The position numbers were made by a program, and so were the translations under genes. 51,070 nt of DNA, taken from contig CAMVDV010000023.1 in the NCBI GenBank assembly GCA_947166305.1, positions 1-51,070 on the forward strand, in the 5' to 3' direction. The notes beneath the pieces are model-generated. The model made no database searches, was not told where the DNA came from, and saw only the letters and a program-made list of their open reading frames with translations. The stretch's first letter is position 1, and the number at the start of each line of letters is the position of its first letter. The DNA comes from an uncultured Prevotellaceae bacterium (GTDB lineage: Bacteria; Bacteroidota; Bacteroidia; Bacteroidales; Bacteroidaceae). Positions 43,501-51,011 of this stretch are shown here, piece after piece.

Positions 43501-44311
43501 GTATGTGTCTGCCAATCAGAAGGGCGACGTCTTCCTCGACCAGCTTATGCGCTATGGGTCTCAGTTCCAACAGACGAAGATGGAGGCGCAATTCTCGCTC
43601 TTCGGGATGGATGCCATCGAGCTTAACAAGCCGACAGTGCCCGATGCGGCGGAGTGGACGGTGCTGGAGAGGCTGAACAAGGAGCGGTCGTTGGTGGGTA
43701 TCTACCTTTCGGCGCATCCGCTCGACGAGTACTATGTCATCTTGCAGAACGTTTGCAATCTGAAGATGACGCAGATGCAGGAGCTCCAACCTTTTGCGGG
43801 TCAGAGCGTACGGCTCGGTGGCATCGTGACGGGAGTGCGTTCCGGCACGATGAAGAACGGCAAGCCTTTCGGCGTGGCCACCATAGAGGATTTCAGCGGA
43901 ACGGGTGAGATTGCGCTTTTTGGGGACAGCTGGGTGAAGTGGGGAGGCTACCTTAGCATCGACCGCTCCGTGCTCATCTCGGGCTCGGTGGACAGGCATC
44001 GGTTCCGCGAGGGTGAGTTTGAGCTGCGCGTGGGGCACATCGACTGGCTGGCGGACGTTGCCGACAAGGTGATAGAGCGCATCACGGTGGCGGTGAACAC
44101 GGCGGCTTTGGAGAGGGACGACGTGGAGATGCTCACGACCTATGCCCGTGAGAATCCCGGAAACACGGCTCTGCAGCTTGTCTTCATCGACGCCACCAAC
44201 CCTCACAACCTGCTCCGCATGTCGGCACAGGGAAGGGGTATCAGGGTGAAGCGGCAGTTGCTCGACGACATCGCGGCGAGCAATGCGCTTTCCTACAGTA
44301 TCAACCAGTAG
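40598..44311 (+). CDS. dnaE: DNA polymerase III alpha subunit
   Basis: The replicative polymerase, 1237 residues. The N-terminal PHP domain starts FVHLHVHSQYSLLDGQSS and contains ALTDHGNMFG. The polymerase core has GYFLIVQDFINSAR and WVGPGRGSAAGSVVAY, and the catalytic aspartates lie in LPDIDTDFDDDGRG near residues 470-472. HxH-type PHP residues appear conserved. QFSLF at 998-1002 fits the internal beta-clamp peptide. The OB domain follows at about 1070-1150 (VRLGGIVTGVRSGTMKNGKPFG), then a shortened tau-binding end. The gene appears to be the first of a run with trxA 37 bp downstream. Confidence 0.96.
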   Translation: MEDFVHLHVHSQYSLLDGQSSIQGMVDKAVADGMRGMALTDHGNMFGVKELFDYCKKVNKKLKEDGKQPFKPIFGCEMYVARGGDKSVKEGKENQSGWHLIVLAKNLTGYHNLIKLVSRSWVDGFYTRPRTDHRDLERYHEGLIVCSACIGGEVPRKIQSGDLKGAEEAVKWFHDIWGDDYYIELQRHEVTNPTQIANRETYEVQKRVNPVLIDLARKHGIKLICTNDSHFLNQDDAEAHDLLLCLSTGKDLDDPNRMRYSKQEWFKTKEEMNAIFQDLPEALANTCEILDKVETYNLESNPIMPYFPIPEDFGTEELWRQKYTDDDLFREFTTDENGQNPLPEEEARKKVEKLGGTDKLYRIKFEADYLAKLAYEGAARLYPTPLAKEIDDRIRYELHIMKTMGFPGYFLIVQDFINSARGELGVWVGPGRGSAAGSVVAYCLGITRLDPLKYDLLFERFLNPDRISLPDIDTDFDDDGRGKVLQWVMDKYGHENCAHIITYGVMAAKSSIKDVGRVEKIPLAVVNAWCKAMPDRLPDGKKPTLENYIEATPELREAKFSPDRQIADTIRYALKLEGTVRNTGIHACGFIICRDPISDHVPVSTADDPDFPDRKTAVTQFDGHVIESTGLIKMDFLGLKTLSQLKEACRIVKEAHGVDVDIDKIPIDDALTYKLYQEGRTVGTFQFESAGMRKYLKELHPTVFEDLIAMNALYRPGPMEYIPQFIRRKNGLEPITYDLDACEEYLKDTYGITVYQEQVMLLSRKLAGFTRGESDTLRKAMGKKQKAVLDELKPKFIEGGTRNGHDPKILAKIWGDWEEFAKYAFNKSHAACYSWVAYQTAYMKAHYPAEFMAALLTRGRDDVKEVTKLLEECHAMKIEVLGPDVNESHRDFGVNDRQQIRYGLTAIKGLGEAAVGAIVEEREKNGPFRDIFDFAERVNMTNVKRSGMECLALSGAFDGIAPDIRREQYVSANQKGDVFLDQLMRYGSQFQQTKMEAQFSLFGMDAIELNKPTVPDAAEWTVLERLNKERSLVGIYLSAHPLDEYYVILQNVCNLKMTQMQELQPFAGQSVRLGGIVTGVRSGTMKNGKPFGVATIEDFSGTGEIALFGDSWVKWGGYLSIDRSVLISGSVDRHRFREGEFELRVGHIDWLADVADKVIERITVAVNTAALERDDVEMLTTYARENPGNTALQLVFIDATNPHNLLRMSAQGRGIRVKRQLLDDIAASNALSYSINQ

Positions 44312-44348
44312 AAACATCATTCCTTTAATATAATAATGTATTAGTATT

Positions 44349-44663
44349 ATGGCACAAGCAATCAACACAAACAACCTGGAGGCTTTGGTTCAGACCGGCA
44401 AGCCTATCGTAGTGGACTTTTGGGCAACGTGGTGTGGCCCCTGCAAGCGCCTGGCTCCCGTCATCGAGGAGCTGGCTCAGGAGTACGACGGCCGCGCCGT
44501 CGTGGGCAAATGCGACGTGGAGGACGACGAGGAACTGGCCGTGCGTTTCGGCGTGAGGAACATCCCGACGGTGGTATTCCTCAAGGATGGCAAGGAGGCC
44601 GACCGCAGTGTGGGCCTCGTGCCCAAGCAGGTGCTCGAGGAGAAACTCAAGGCGCTGCTGTAA
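44349..44663 (+). CDS. trxA: Thioredoxin
   Basis: A protein of 104 residues with the standard thioredoxin fold: VVDFWATWCGPCKRLAPV with redox Cys29 and Cys32, the buried Asp of VDFWA, and cis-Pro in VRNIPTVVFLKDG. It is cytosolic (no signal peptide) and reduces protein disulfides, including those of ribonucleotide reductase. It lies 37 bp after dnaE and 82 bp before a small acidic protein gene. Confidence 0.96.
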   Translation: MAQAINTNNLEALVQTGKPIVVDFWATWCGPCKRLAPVIEELAQEYDGRAVVGKCDVEDDEELAVRFGVRNIPTVVFLKDGKEADRSVGLVPKQVLEEKLKALL

Positions 44664-44745
44664 AACCCAGAAGGAACCGCGGGCGACCGACGTGGCTGCG
44701 AAACTGCAGGCGCGACGGCCGTCCGCCCAAAAGCAAGGCATCACT

Positions 44746-45072
44746 ATGGCAACATTTGAAGAAGACCTCCTCCGCGACGCTGAGGACGACCGCCAGACGG
44801 TGGAATATATCAAGAACTATCTGCCCCAGGAGCTCAAGGACCGCTTTTCGGACGACGAGCTTTACTACTTCATCGACGTCATCGGCGAATACTATGTCGA
44901 TTTGCTCGACAAGCATTCGGGCTCCGAGGAGGACATCGATATCGACGTGGAGGAAGTGGCTAAGTACGTAGCCCGACAGGCCAAGAAGGACAAGATGGGC
45001 GAGTTCGACCCCGAAGACCTCCGATGGGTGGTGGACGGAGAACTGGAATACGGGGAAAGCCTGGAACAGTGA
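44746..45072 (+). CDS. Small acidic protein, function unknown
   Basis: A protein of 108 residues from the ATG at 44746; the longer frame from 44587 overlaps trxA and its extension is not protein-like. It is very acidic, with clusters such as GSEEDIDIDVEE and RDAEDDRQ, and predicted mostly helical (LPQELKDRFSDDELYYFIDV). It has no signal peptide and no known motif. It is placed between trxA and cysS, and a heptamer array begins at its stop codon. It resembles conserved Bacteroidales hypothetical proteins, but I cannot name a role. Confidence 0.7.
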   Translation: MATFEEDLLRDAEDDRQTVEYIKNYLPQELKDRFSDDELYYFIDVIGEYYVDLLDKHSGSEEDIDIDVEEVAKYVARQAKKDKMGEFDPEDLRWVVDGELEYGESLEQ

Positions 45073-45157
45073 GTCATTGACCATTGACCATTGAGTCATT
45101 GACCATTGACCATTGAACATTGACCATTGAACATTGACCATTGGCCATTGAAGCATT
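45073..45157. repeat. ATTGACC heptamer array
   Basis: About twelve heptamers (ATTGACC, ATTGAGT, ATTGAAC, ATTGGCC) start at the stop codon of the 44746 gene. This is the same array type as inside metH at 25025 and 28109. Confidence 0.88.
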
Positions 45158-45218
45158 TTGGATTTTGAAATTTGGATTTTGAAATTTGAATTGCTTCAGT
45201 TGTCCCTTGTTCAGAAAA

Positions 45219-45290
45219 CCCTTGACGGTTATCCTGATAACCCTCAAGCGTTATGCCAATAATCCTTCGCCGTTATTCCGATAACCCTTG
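45219..45290. repeat. 22-nt register array k
   Basis: Three full units start at 45219, 45241 and 45263 (CCCTTGACGGTTATCCTGAT, CCCTCAAGCGTTATGCCAAT, TCCTTCGCCGTTATTCCGAT), followed by a partial fourth. A TTTTTAAC octamer tract follows up to the cysS start. Confidence 0.82.
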
Positions 45291-45348
45291 ACCCTTTAAC
45301 TTTTTAACTTTTTAACTTTTCAACTTTTTAACGTTTCAACCTCCAAAT

Positions 45349-46848
45349 ATGGAACAACCCTTATTGATTTACAATACGCTGAGCCGGCAGAAGGAGCTCT
45401 TCAAGCCGCTCACACCCGGGCGCGTCGGCATGTACGTCTGCGGCCCCACCGTCTATGGCGACGCACATCTCGGTCACGCACGCCCTGCCATCACCTTCGA
45501 CCTCCTCTTCCGATACTTCCAACACCTGGGCTACAAGGTGCGCTACGTCCGCAACATCACCGACGTAGGCCACCTCGAGCACGATGCCGACGAAGGCGAA
45601 GACAAGATAGCCAAGAAGGCCAGGCTCGAACAACTCGAGCCGATGGAAGTGGCACAGTACTACACCAACCGCTTCCACGAGGCGATGGACGCCCTGGGAT
45701 GCCTGCCGCCAAGCATCGAACCCCACGCCACGGGCCACATCATTGAGCAGCAACAGCTCGTCAAGCAAATACTCGACAACGGCTATGCCTACGAGTCGAA
45801 CGGCAGCATCTACTTCGACATCGAGAAGTACAACCGCGACCACCGGTGGGGAATCCTCTCGGGACGCGACCTCGAGAACATCAAAGATGCCAGCCGAGAC
45901 CTTGCCGGAGTGGGAGAAAAGAAGAACCAGGCCGACTTCGCCCTCTGGAAGAAAGCACTGCCCGAACACATCATGCGGTGGCCATCCCCGTGGAGCGACG
46001 GCTTCCCCGGCTGGCATTGCGAGTGCACCGCCATGGGAAGAAAGTATCTGGGCGAACACTTCGACATACACGGCGGAGGCATGGACCTCATCTTCCCGCA
46101 TCATGAATGCGAGATAGCACAGGCCGTGGCCAGCCAGGGCAGTCAGATGGTGCATTACTGGATGCACAACAACATGATCACCATCGACGGAAAGAAAATG
46201 GGCAAGTCCTATAACAACTTCATCACCTTGCCCGAGTTCTTCGCTGGCACACACCCCCTGCTCTCACAGCCCTACACGCCCATGACCATCCGCTTCTTCA
46301 TCCTCCAGGCACACTACCGTTCCACCGTCGACTTCAGCAACGATGCGCTCCAAGCCGCTGAGAAGGGACTCGCTCGCCTCATGGACGGACTGAAGAACCT
46401 AAGGCGCCTGCAGGACGGACAGAAGGTGAAGGGACAGCCACAGGTGGAGATGAAGTACGTGGACGAACTGAGCCTGAAGCTCTACGACGCCATGAACGAC
46501 GACCTCAACTCACCCATTGTCATCAGTCACCTCTTTGATGCCTGCCGCGTCGTCAACACCCTCATCGACAAGAAAGCCAGCATCACGGCCGAAGTGGCCG
46601 CAGCCTTGCTCCAGCTCATGCAGACCTTCGTCACCGACATCCTCGGCCTTCGCGAAGACGTCGGCGTCAGCAACAAGGCACGCGAAGAAGCCTATGGAGC
46701 CGTCGTCGACATGCTTCTCGACCAGCGCCAGGCTGCTAAGGCAGAAAAGAACTGGGCCTTGAGCGACAAGATCCGCGACGACCTCACCGCCCTCGGCTTC
46801 GAAGTCAAGGACACCAAGGACGGCTACAGCTGGACCCTCAACAAGTAG
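45349..46848 (+). CDS. cysS: Cysteinyl-tRNA synthetase
   Basis: Class I synthetase that charges tRNA(Cys), 499 residues. Zinc and active-site motifs: [19 protein letters not shown] (HIGH-like HLGH), the [10 protein letters not shown] zinc region and [19 protein letters not shown]. The KMSKS-like KMGKSYNN lies near residue 283. The helical DALR-type anticodon domain completes it. The start at 45349 follows directly after the octamer tract, so the untranslated leader is repeat. Confidence 0.96.
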   Translation: MEQPLLIYNTLSRQKELFKPLTPGRVGMYVCGPTVYGDAHLGHARPAITFDLLFRYFQHLGYKVRYVRNITDVGHLEHDADEGEDKIAKKARLEQLEPMEVAQYYTNRFHEAMDALGCLPPSIEPHATGHIIEQQQLVKQILDNGYAYESNGSIYFDIEKYNRDHRWGILSGRDLENIKDASRDLAGVGEKKNQADFALWKKALPEHIMRWPSPWSDGFPGWHCECTAMGRKYLGEHFDIHGGGMDLIFPHHECEIAQAVASQGSQMVHYWMHNNMITIDGKKMGKSYNNFITLPEFFAGTHPLLSQPYTPMTIRFFILQAHYRSTVDFSNDALQAAEKGLARLMDGLKNLRRLQDGQKVKGQPQVEMKYVDELSLKLYDAMNDDLNSPIVISHLFDACRVVNTLIDKKASITAEVAAALLQLMQTFVTDILGLREDVGVSNKAREEAYGAVVDMLLDQRQAAKAEKNWALSDKIRDDLTALGFEVKDTKDGYSWTLNK

Positions 46849-47172
46849 AAGTTAAGAGTTAAGAATTGAGAAGTTAAGAATTAAGAATTAAGAGTTAAGA
46901 AAGTAGGGCCGTGCCGCGAAAGCGTCCGCCCGTTGGGAGTCGAAGGTGTAGGGACGCGCCGTGGCGCGTCCGCCAGCCTTGGAAGAACAATCAAAATGAA
47001 GAAACGCCGCACGCGGAGAGAAACATCCTCCCGTGCGGCATTCTTTATCCTCGCTTGCGGCATAGACCGTTTGCCCTGCCTCTCATTTCTTCATTCTTTC
47101 ATTTCTTCATTTCTTTCATTTCTTCATTTCTTTCATTCTTTCATTTTTTCATTTTTTCATTTTTTCATTTCT
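46849..47172. repeat. Gap of heptamers, GGACGCGCC palindrome and TTTCATTC tract
   Basis: No gene is seen. TTAAGAA/TTAAGAG heptamers run to 46900. A worn copy of the GGACGCGCC element lies at 46903-46930, and an intact one (GTAGGGACGCGCCGTGGCGC-GTCCGC) at 46948-46973. One half 22-nt word, CGCCGCACGCGGAG, lies near 47006. An 8-nt TTTCATTC/TTTTCATT tract runs from 47085 to 47180 and touches the stop of the next gene. Confidence 0.8.
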
Positions 47173-48849
47173 TCATTTCTTAAATGTCTTTCGTCCATCC
47201 TTGATGTAAATGCCATGAGGCAGTTTGCCGTTTGACCATTTACCATTTACTATTCTCCCATTGAGGTCGTAGATAATCTCTCCTTTTAAGGGAGAGTTAG
47301 AGAGGGTCTTTAATCCTGTTCCGTGGTCGTGGAGCACGATTTGCATCTTCTCTGCCGGGGCTATCGTACCGCCGTGGATGTAAGCCCAATGGACTTGCAG
47401 GAAGGCACGCAGGGCACCGACCTTTAGCCTGCTGCCCGAAAGAATGCAGTCGGGCGTCGCGTCGATGATGTCGATGTAGAAGCCTTCCTTGCTCTCAATC
47501 TCCTCCTTTTGGTATGTCCCGATGAAGCTTACGCCGTCAATGCTGACCGTGTCGCGGCTCAAGCCGTTCAAGTCAAGCGTGCCAATCTCGATGCAGAAGT
47601 CCTCGCTCGGCACTATTATATAAGGTATATGCGCCTTCGGTTGCATCTCCTGCTCGAAGACAATCTCGTTCCCTTCAACTCTGTCCAGCCTGTAATACTT
47701 CCCCTTGCTTGCTTCCGGCTCAGTCGGCAAGACAATCGTTGCCATCTGTCCTTCGGTAAAGGCGACAGGGTCTGCGGGAGTAGTACGTTTAATTAACTCT
47801 TCCTTCGACACTTCATAGACATCCGACTGAGAATAGATGAGCAACTTGTCGGCGTACTGCTTCATGTCGAACACAAATTCTGTCGGACTGGTCTTGATAG
47901 GCTCCATGTATGGCCTGTTCCATGTCTGCCCGCCGTCCGTGGAGCACATGAGCTTCATGTAGCCGTTATATGAACTGCCGGCCATATATATAATATCAGG
48001 GTTTTCGTTGTCGTATGCCGCATATCGCCACGGAGACATATAATCTAAATTTAGAGGGTTTTCATAATCACGAAGATGTTGCGTAACCCATGTCTGGCCA
48101 TTGTCGTTTGTTGAGTGTATGCAATGATAACCTCCAGCTATCCATTTATTAGGTTCTGTTGGATGAAATGCCATGCGAAAAATCTCCAAATAGTGTGGAA
48201 GCTGCGATGATCTGTTTTGCCATGTGTGACCTCCGTCATAGCTAATGTGCAAGTCTGATATTTCATCTAAATGTTCCCCCCCGCTTTCGTAAATAATATC
48301 TGGTATCAAAGGATGAAAACCAGTGTATTCAGGCGTATAGTCTGCCAACTTGTTCCATGTCTGCCCGAAGTCTGTAGTCAGGTACATTCCACGATCCGAA
48401 CTGGATGAAGTAAGCAGTGTGCCGAGGTCTGTCGGATGCTGCTCTATTCTTAAGAACGCATATCCTTTTCCCTTGAAAAATGCAGGAGTGATGTCCTCGT
48501 ATGTTGTTCCACCATTATGTGACAAAAGGAGGAATTCGCTATGTACGTAATAGCAGTGGCGCAAAGCCAGCATGTCTTCTCCTCTGCGGACATAGTCTTG
48601 AAGTGGAACACCTTCGAACCCGACCAACTGCCATGCACTTCCTTCCTCGGACAAATCCTTGGAGTAAAGGCCTTCTTTTGTGCATACATAAAGGATGTCA
48701 CCCTCAACATGCATTTGTGGCAGGTACCAATTCCCAACCATATCTCTGGGTGTTTCAATGCCCAGGCCAAGGGGCTTGAAGAGTTGGCCGTGTACGAACG
48801 ACGACACGAAGGCCGCAAGAAAAAGGATTGCTAATTTATTTGGTTTCAT
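47173..48849 (-). CDS. Secreted BNR/Asp-box repeat protein with Por-type C-terminus
   Basis: A protein of 558 residues. The signal peptide (MKPNKLAILFLAAFVSSFVHG) is followed by a beta-propeller-like region with Asp-box motifs of the sialidase/VPS10 kind: LSHNGGTTYEDI, TTDFGQTWNKL, SYDGGHTWQNR, NDNGQTWVT and STDGGQTWNRP. No sialidase arginine triad could be recognised, so enzymatic activity is not claimed. The C-terminal part (about 362-558) is almost identical to that of the neighbour at 48862. It ends in a short sorting-type tail (YDLNGRIV...LPHGIYIKDGRK) of type IX secretion style, with SNSPLKGE from a palindromic repeat just before it. It is the second gene of a two-gene unit, 12 bp after its partner. 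Confidence 0.8.
   Translation of the reverse strand: MKPNKLAILFLAAFVSSFVHGQLFKPLGLGIETPRDMVGNWYLPQMHVEGDILYVCTKEGLYSKDLSEEGSAWQLVGFEGVPLQDYVRRGEDMLALRHCYYVHSEFLLLSHNGGTTYEDITPAFFKGKGYAFLRIEQHPTDLGTLLTSSSSDRGMYLTTDFGQTWNKLADYTPEYTGFHPLIPDIIYESGGEHLDEISDLHISYDGGHTWQNRSSQLPHYLEIFRMAFHPTEPNKWIAGGYHCIHSTNDNGQTWVTQHLRDYENPLNLDYMSPWRYAAYDNENPDIIYMAGSSYNGYMKLMCSTDGGQTWNRPYMEPIKTSPTEFVFDMKQYADKLLIYSQSDVYEVSKEELIKRTTPADPVAFTEGQMATIVLPTEPEASKGKYYRLDRVEGNEIVFEQEMQPKAHIPYIIVPSEDFCIEIGTLDLNGLSRDTVSIDGVSFIGTYQKEEIESKEGFYIDIIDATPDCILSGSRLKVGALRAFLQVHWAYIHGGTIAPAEKMQIVLHDHGTGLKTLSNSPLKGEIIYDLNGRIVNGKWSNGKLPHGIYIKDGRKTFKK
47279..47313. repeat. CCTTTTAAGGGAGAG-type palindrome inside the 47173 gene
   Basis: TCTCCTTTTAAGGGAGAGTT then AGAGAGGGTCTTTA, read as the residues TLSNSPLKGE before the tail. 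The sister copy lies at 48952-48986 in the next gene. Confidence 0.85.
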
Positions 48850-48861
48850 AGTCGTAATTGT

Positions 48862-50577
48862 TTATTTCAGTTTCTTTCGGCCATCCTCAATGTAAATGCC
48901 ATGAGGCAGTTTGCTGTTTGACAATCTGCGTCCGCTCAGGTCGTAGATATCCTCTCCCTTTAAGGGAGAGTTAGAGAGGGTCTTTATGCCTGTGCCGTGG
49001 TCGTGAAGAACAATCTGCATCTTCTCTGCCGGGGCTATCGTACCGCCGTGGATGTAAGCCCAATGAACTTGCAGGAAGGCACGCAAGGCACCGACCTTTA
49101 GCCTGCTGCCCGAAAGAATGCAGTCGGGCGTCGCGTCGATGATGTCGATGTAGAAGCCTTCCTTGCTCTCAATCTCCTCCTTTTGGTATGTCCCGATGAA
49201 GCTGACGCCGTCGATGCTGACCGTGTCGCGGCTCAATCCCTTCAGGTCAAGCGTGCCAATCTCAATGCAGAAGTCCTCGCCCGGCACTATTATATAAGGT
49301 ATATGCGCGCGAGGCTGAAGTTCCTGCTCAAAAATAATTTCGTTCCCCTCAACTCTGTCCAGCCTGTAATACTTCCCCTTGCTTGCCTCCGGCGCCATCG
49401 GCAAGACAATCGTCGCCATCTGTCCTTCAGTGAAGGTGACAGGCTCTGGCAATTCCACGATGCTTTTGAAGCCACTCCAGCCTTGGATTGACTCATATTT
49501 TGATTTGGTTCCTGCAGGCACATATAGGGTTACTCGTTCACGTTTCAAACTGCCGAATATCTCTTGCACTTCGAAAGGCTCTCTTATTAGAGATGTTATA
49601 GTACGGAGGGCATCACAGTTGAATGCTCTTTGCCCAATGACTGACACGGTGGAGGGAATCGTAACAGAAGATAACCCCGTAAAGGCGTCCTTGCCAATGA
49701 CTTTCAATCCTTCCGACAAGGTAACTTGTTCTAGTTTCAGACAGGCAAAGAATGCGGAATCCCCTATTTCTTCGACCGACCCCGGAATGTCGATGCTCTC
49801 CATCCCTTGGTTAAACGTGAAGGCTGTTTTTTCAATAGAAACGACAGTGGCGGGAATATGTGTTCCCTTACATCCTAAAAGCAACTTGTTGCTGCTTGTT
49901 TCAATTACGGCATTGCAGTTATCACGAGAATCAAAGGAGGGATTGCCGTCTGCCACTGTGATATTTGTCAAGCCATCGCACCCCAAAAAGGCCGTCGGAT
50001 CAATCATTTTCAAACTTGCAGGCAGAGAAACGGTTTCCAATTCACGGCAAAGGCAGAAAGCAGATGGTCCTATTGCCTGAAGACTTTCGGGAAATGACAA
50101 GTTCTTAAGTCCGCAATGCTCAAATGCATCCATCCCTATTGAGGTCAGTCCGTCGGGAAAAACAATGTCAGGCAATGAAGAACAATAGTAAAAGGCTCTG
50201 TCGCCGATGGATTTGACTGATGCAGGGATAACTACTGATGTAATGTTTCCCTTTGAGATAAACGCATTGTCTCCGATTCTATCCACGATGTACTCTTTTC
50301 CATCAATAGTGAACTTGTCGAGGATGACGATGTCATCCTTGACGTCAGGAGAACCTGGAGAGTAATCACAAAAGACTTCCCCGCTGTCATCATACACATA
50401 CTTCCCCTGTTTCACTTCTGCGCGGTTCCCTGCAGGGTCGTAGGTGTAAATCACATTCGATACAGAATCTTTGTACTCATCAGCAAAACATGCGATGCAT
50501 GATACATGCAAAAGCAATAGATACAGAATTCTTATACTGGCAAACGCCAAACAAGTAGAAATAAGACTTTTTTTCAT
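48862..50577 (-). CDS. Secreted BspA-like leucine-rich repeat protein with Por-type C-terminus
   Basis: A protein of 571 residues. A hydrophobic signal region lies at about 10-30. A short unique part precedes about nine LRR_5/BspA-type repeats (about 100-345), for example IGDRAFYYCSSLPDIVFPDG, AIGPSAFCLCRELETVSLPA and EIGDSAFFACLKLEQVTLSE. The shared C-terminal module (VTFTEGQMATIVLP to the end) follows, with TLSNSPLKGE from a palindromic repeat and the tail YDLSGRRLSNSKLPHGIYIE. BspA-type proteins are surface adhesins in oral and gut Bacteroidales; adhesion is inferred. Two promoters and an inverted repeat lie upstream. Confidence 0.87.
   Translation of the reverse strand: MKKSLISTCLAFASIRILYLLLLHVSCIACFADEYKDSVSNVIYTYDPAGNRAEVKQGKYVYDDSGEVFCDYSPGSPDVKDDIVILDKFTIDGKEYIVDRIGDNAFISKGNITSVVIPASVKSIGDRAFYYCSSLPDIVFPDGLTSIGMDAFEHCGLKNLSFPESLQAIGPSAFCLCRELETVSLPASLKMIDPTAFLGCDGLTNITVADGNPSFDSRDNCNAVIETSSNKLLLGCKGTHIPATVVSIEKTAFTFNQGMESIDIPGSVEEIGDSAFFACLKLEQVTLSEGLKVIGKDAFTGLSSVTIPSTVSVIGQRAFNCDALRTITSLIREPFEVQEIFGSLKRERVTLYVPAGTKSKYESIQGWSGFKSIVELPEPVTFTEGQMATIVLPMAPEASKGKYYRLDRVEGNEIIFEQELQPRAHIPYIIVPGEDFCIEIGTLDLKGLSRDTVSIDGVSFIGTYQKEEIESKEGFYIDIIDATPDCILSGSRLKVGALRAFLQVHWAYIHGGTIAPAEKMQIVLHDHGTGIKTLSNSPLKGEDIYDLSGRRLSNSKLPHGIYIEDGRKKLK
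48952..48986. repeat. CCCTTTAAGGGAGAG-type palindrome inside the 48862 gene
   Basis: CTCTCCCTTTAAGGGAGAGT then TAGAGAGGGTCTTTATG, read as TLSNSPLKGE. It is the same orientation as the copy at the nadB-trkH junction (32930). Confidence 0.85.
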
Positions 50578-50617
50578 GGATTTATTAGTTTTAATCGTTG
50601 TTTATGTTTTTCTGTCG

Positions 50618-50649
50618 CAAAGGTATGCTGTTTTATTGTTTTTGCCCAA
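50618..50649 (-). promoter_or_regulatory. Proximal promoter of the secreted-protein pair
   Basis: Minus strand TTG (50649-50647), 21 bp, TACCTTTG (50625-50618), 41 bp before the ATG at 50577. Confidence 0.6.
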
Positions 50650-50655
50650 AAAAAG

Positions 50656-50711
50656 CACTCCCAGGTGCTCCCAACTCGAAAAATTTGCCGTTTTGGGAGT
50701 AAATGGGAGTG
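50656..50711. promoter_or_regulatory. 18-bp inverted repeat built of GGGAG half-sites
   Basis: CACTCCCAGGTGCTCCCA (50656-50673) and TGGGAGTAAATGGGAGTG (50694-50711) pair at 14 of 18 positions around a 20-nt AT-rich loop; each arm holds two GGGAG units. It sits just upstream of the proximal promoter: an operator or a leader hairpin. Confidence 0.6.
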
Positions 50712-50887
50712 ACTTTTCTTGCTATTTAAGGAGAAAAAGACTAATCTTTGCTGCGATGCTTTGCCTGCTGACGATGCTTTCCTGCAGGGAGGCAAGGCAT
50801 GGAGGAGGCTTTTCAGCTGGCTGCGGAAGTCATGCGAATGTAGTGTTTTTCCAGTATTTTTTGCCATAAAGTTCCCCTTTTGTAGGA

Positions 50888-50918
50888 CAAAGTTACGAAT
50901 TTTGCATAATAATTCCAA
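50888..50918 (-). promoter_or_regulatory. Distal promoter upstream of the secreted-protein pair
   Basis: Minus strand TTG (50918-50916), 20 bp, TAACTTTG (50895-50888). A transcript from here would run through the inverted repeat, giving a leader of about 300 nt. The 97-114-codon frame inside it is not protein-like. Confidence 0.55.
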
Positions 50919-51011
50919 ATGTTGACATACTTTTTCTTTAGGGAAAAGAGGAAGGCGGGGAGGGCGTGACGTTAGTCTTGCGGCTAAGGCCTTGCCGTGC
51001 CTCCGGGAAAC

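Noticed and set aside
42407..44374. 655-codon minus-strand frame
   Set aside because: Antisense to dnaE, which is unmistakable.
50574..50918. Possible 97-114-residue protein downstream of the distal promoter
   Set aside because: Composition is not protein-like and the frame spans the inverted repeat. It is better treated as a leader.
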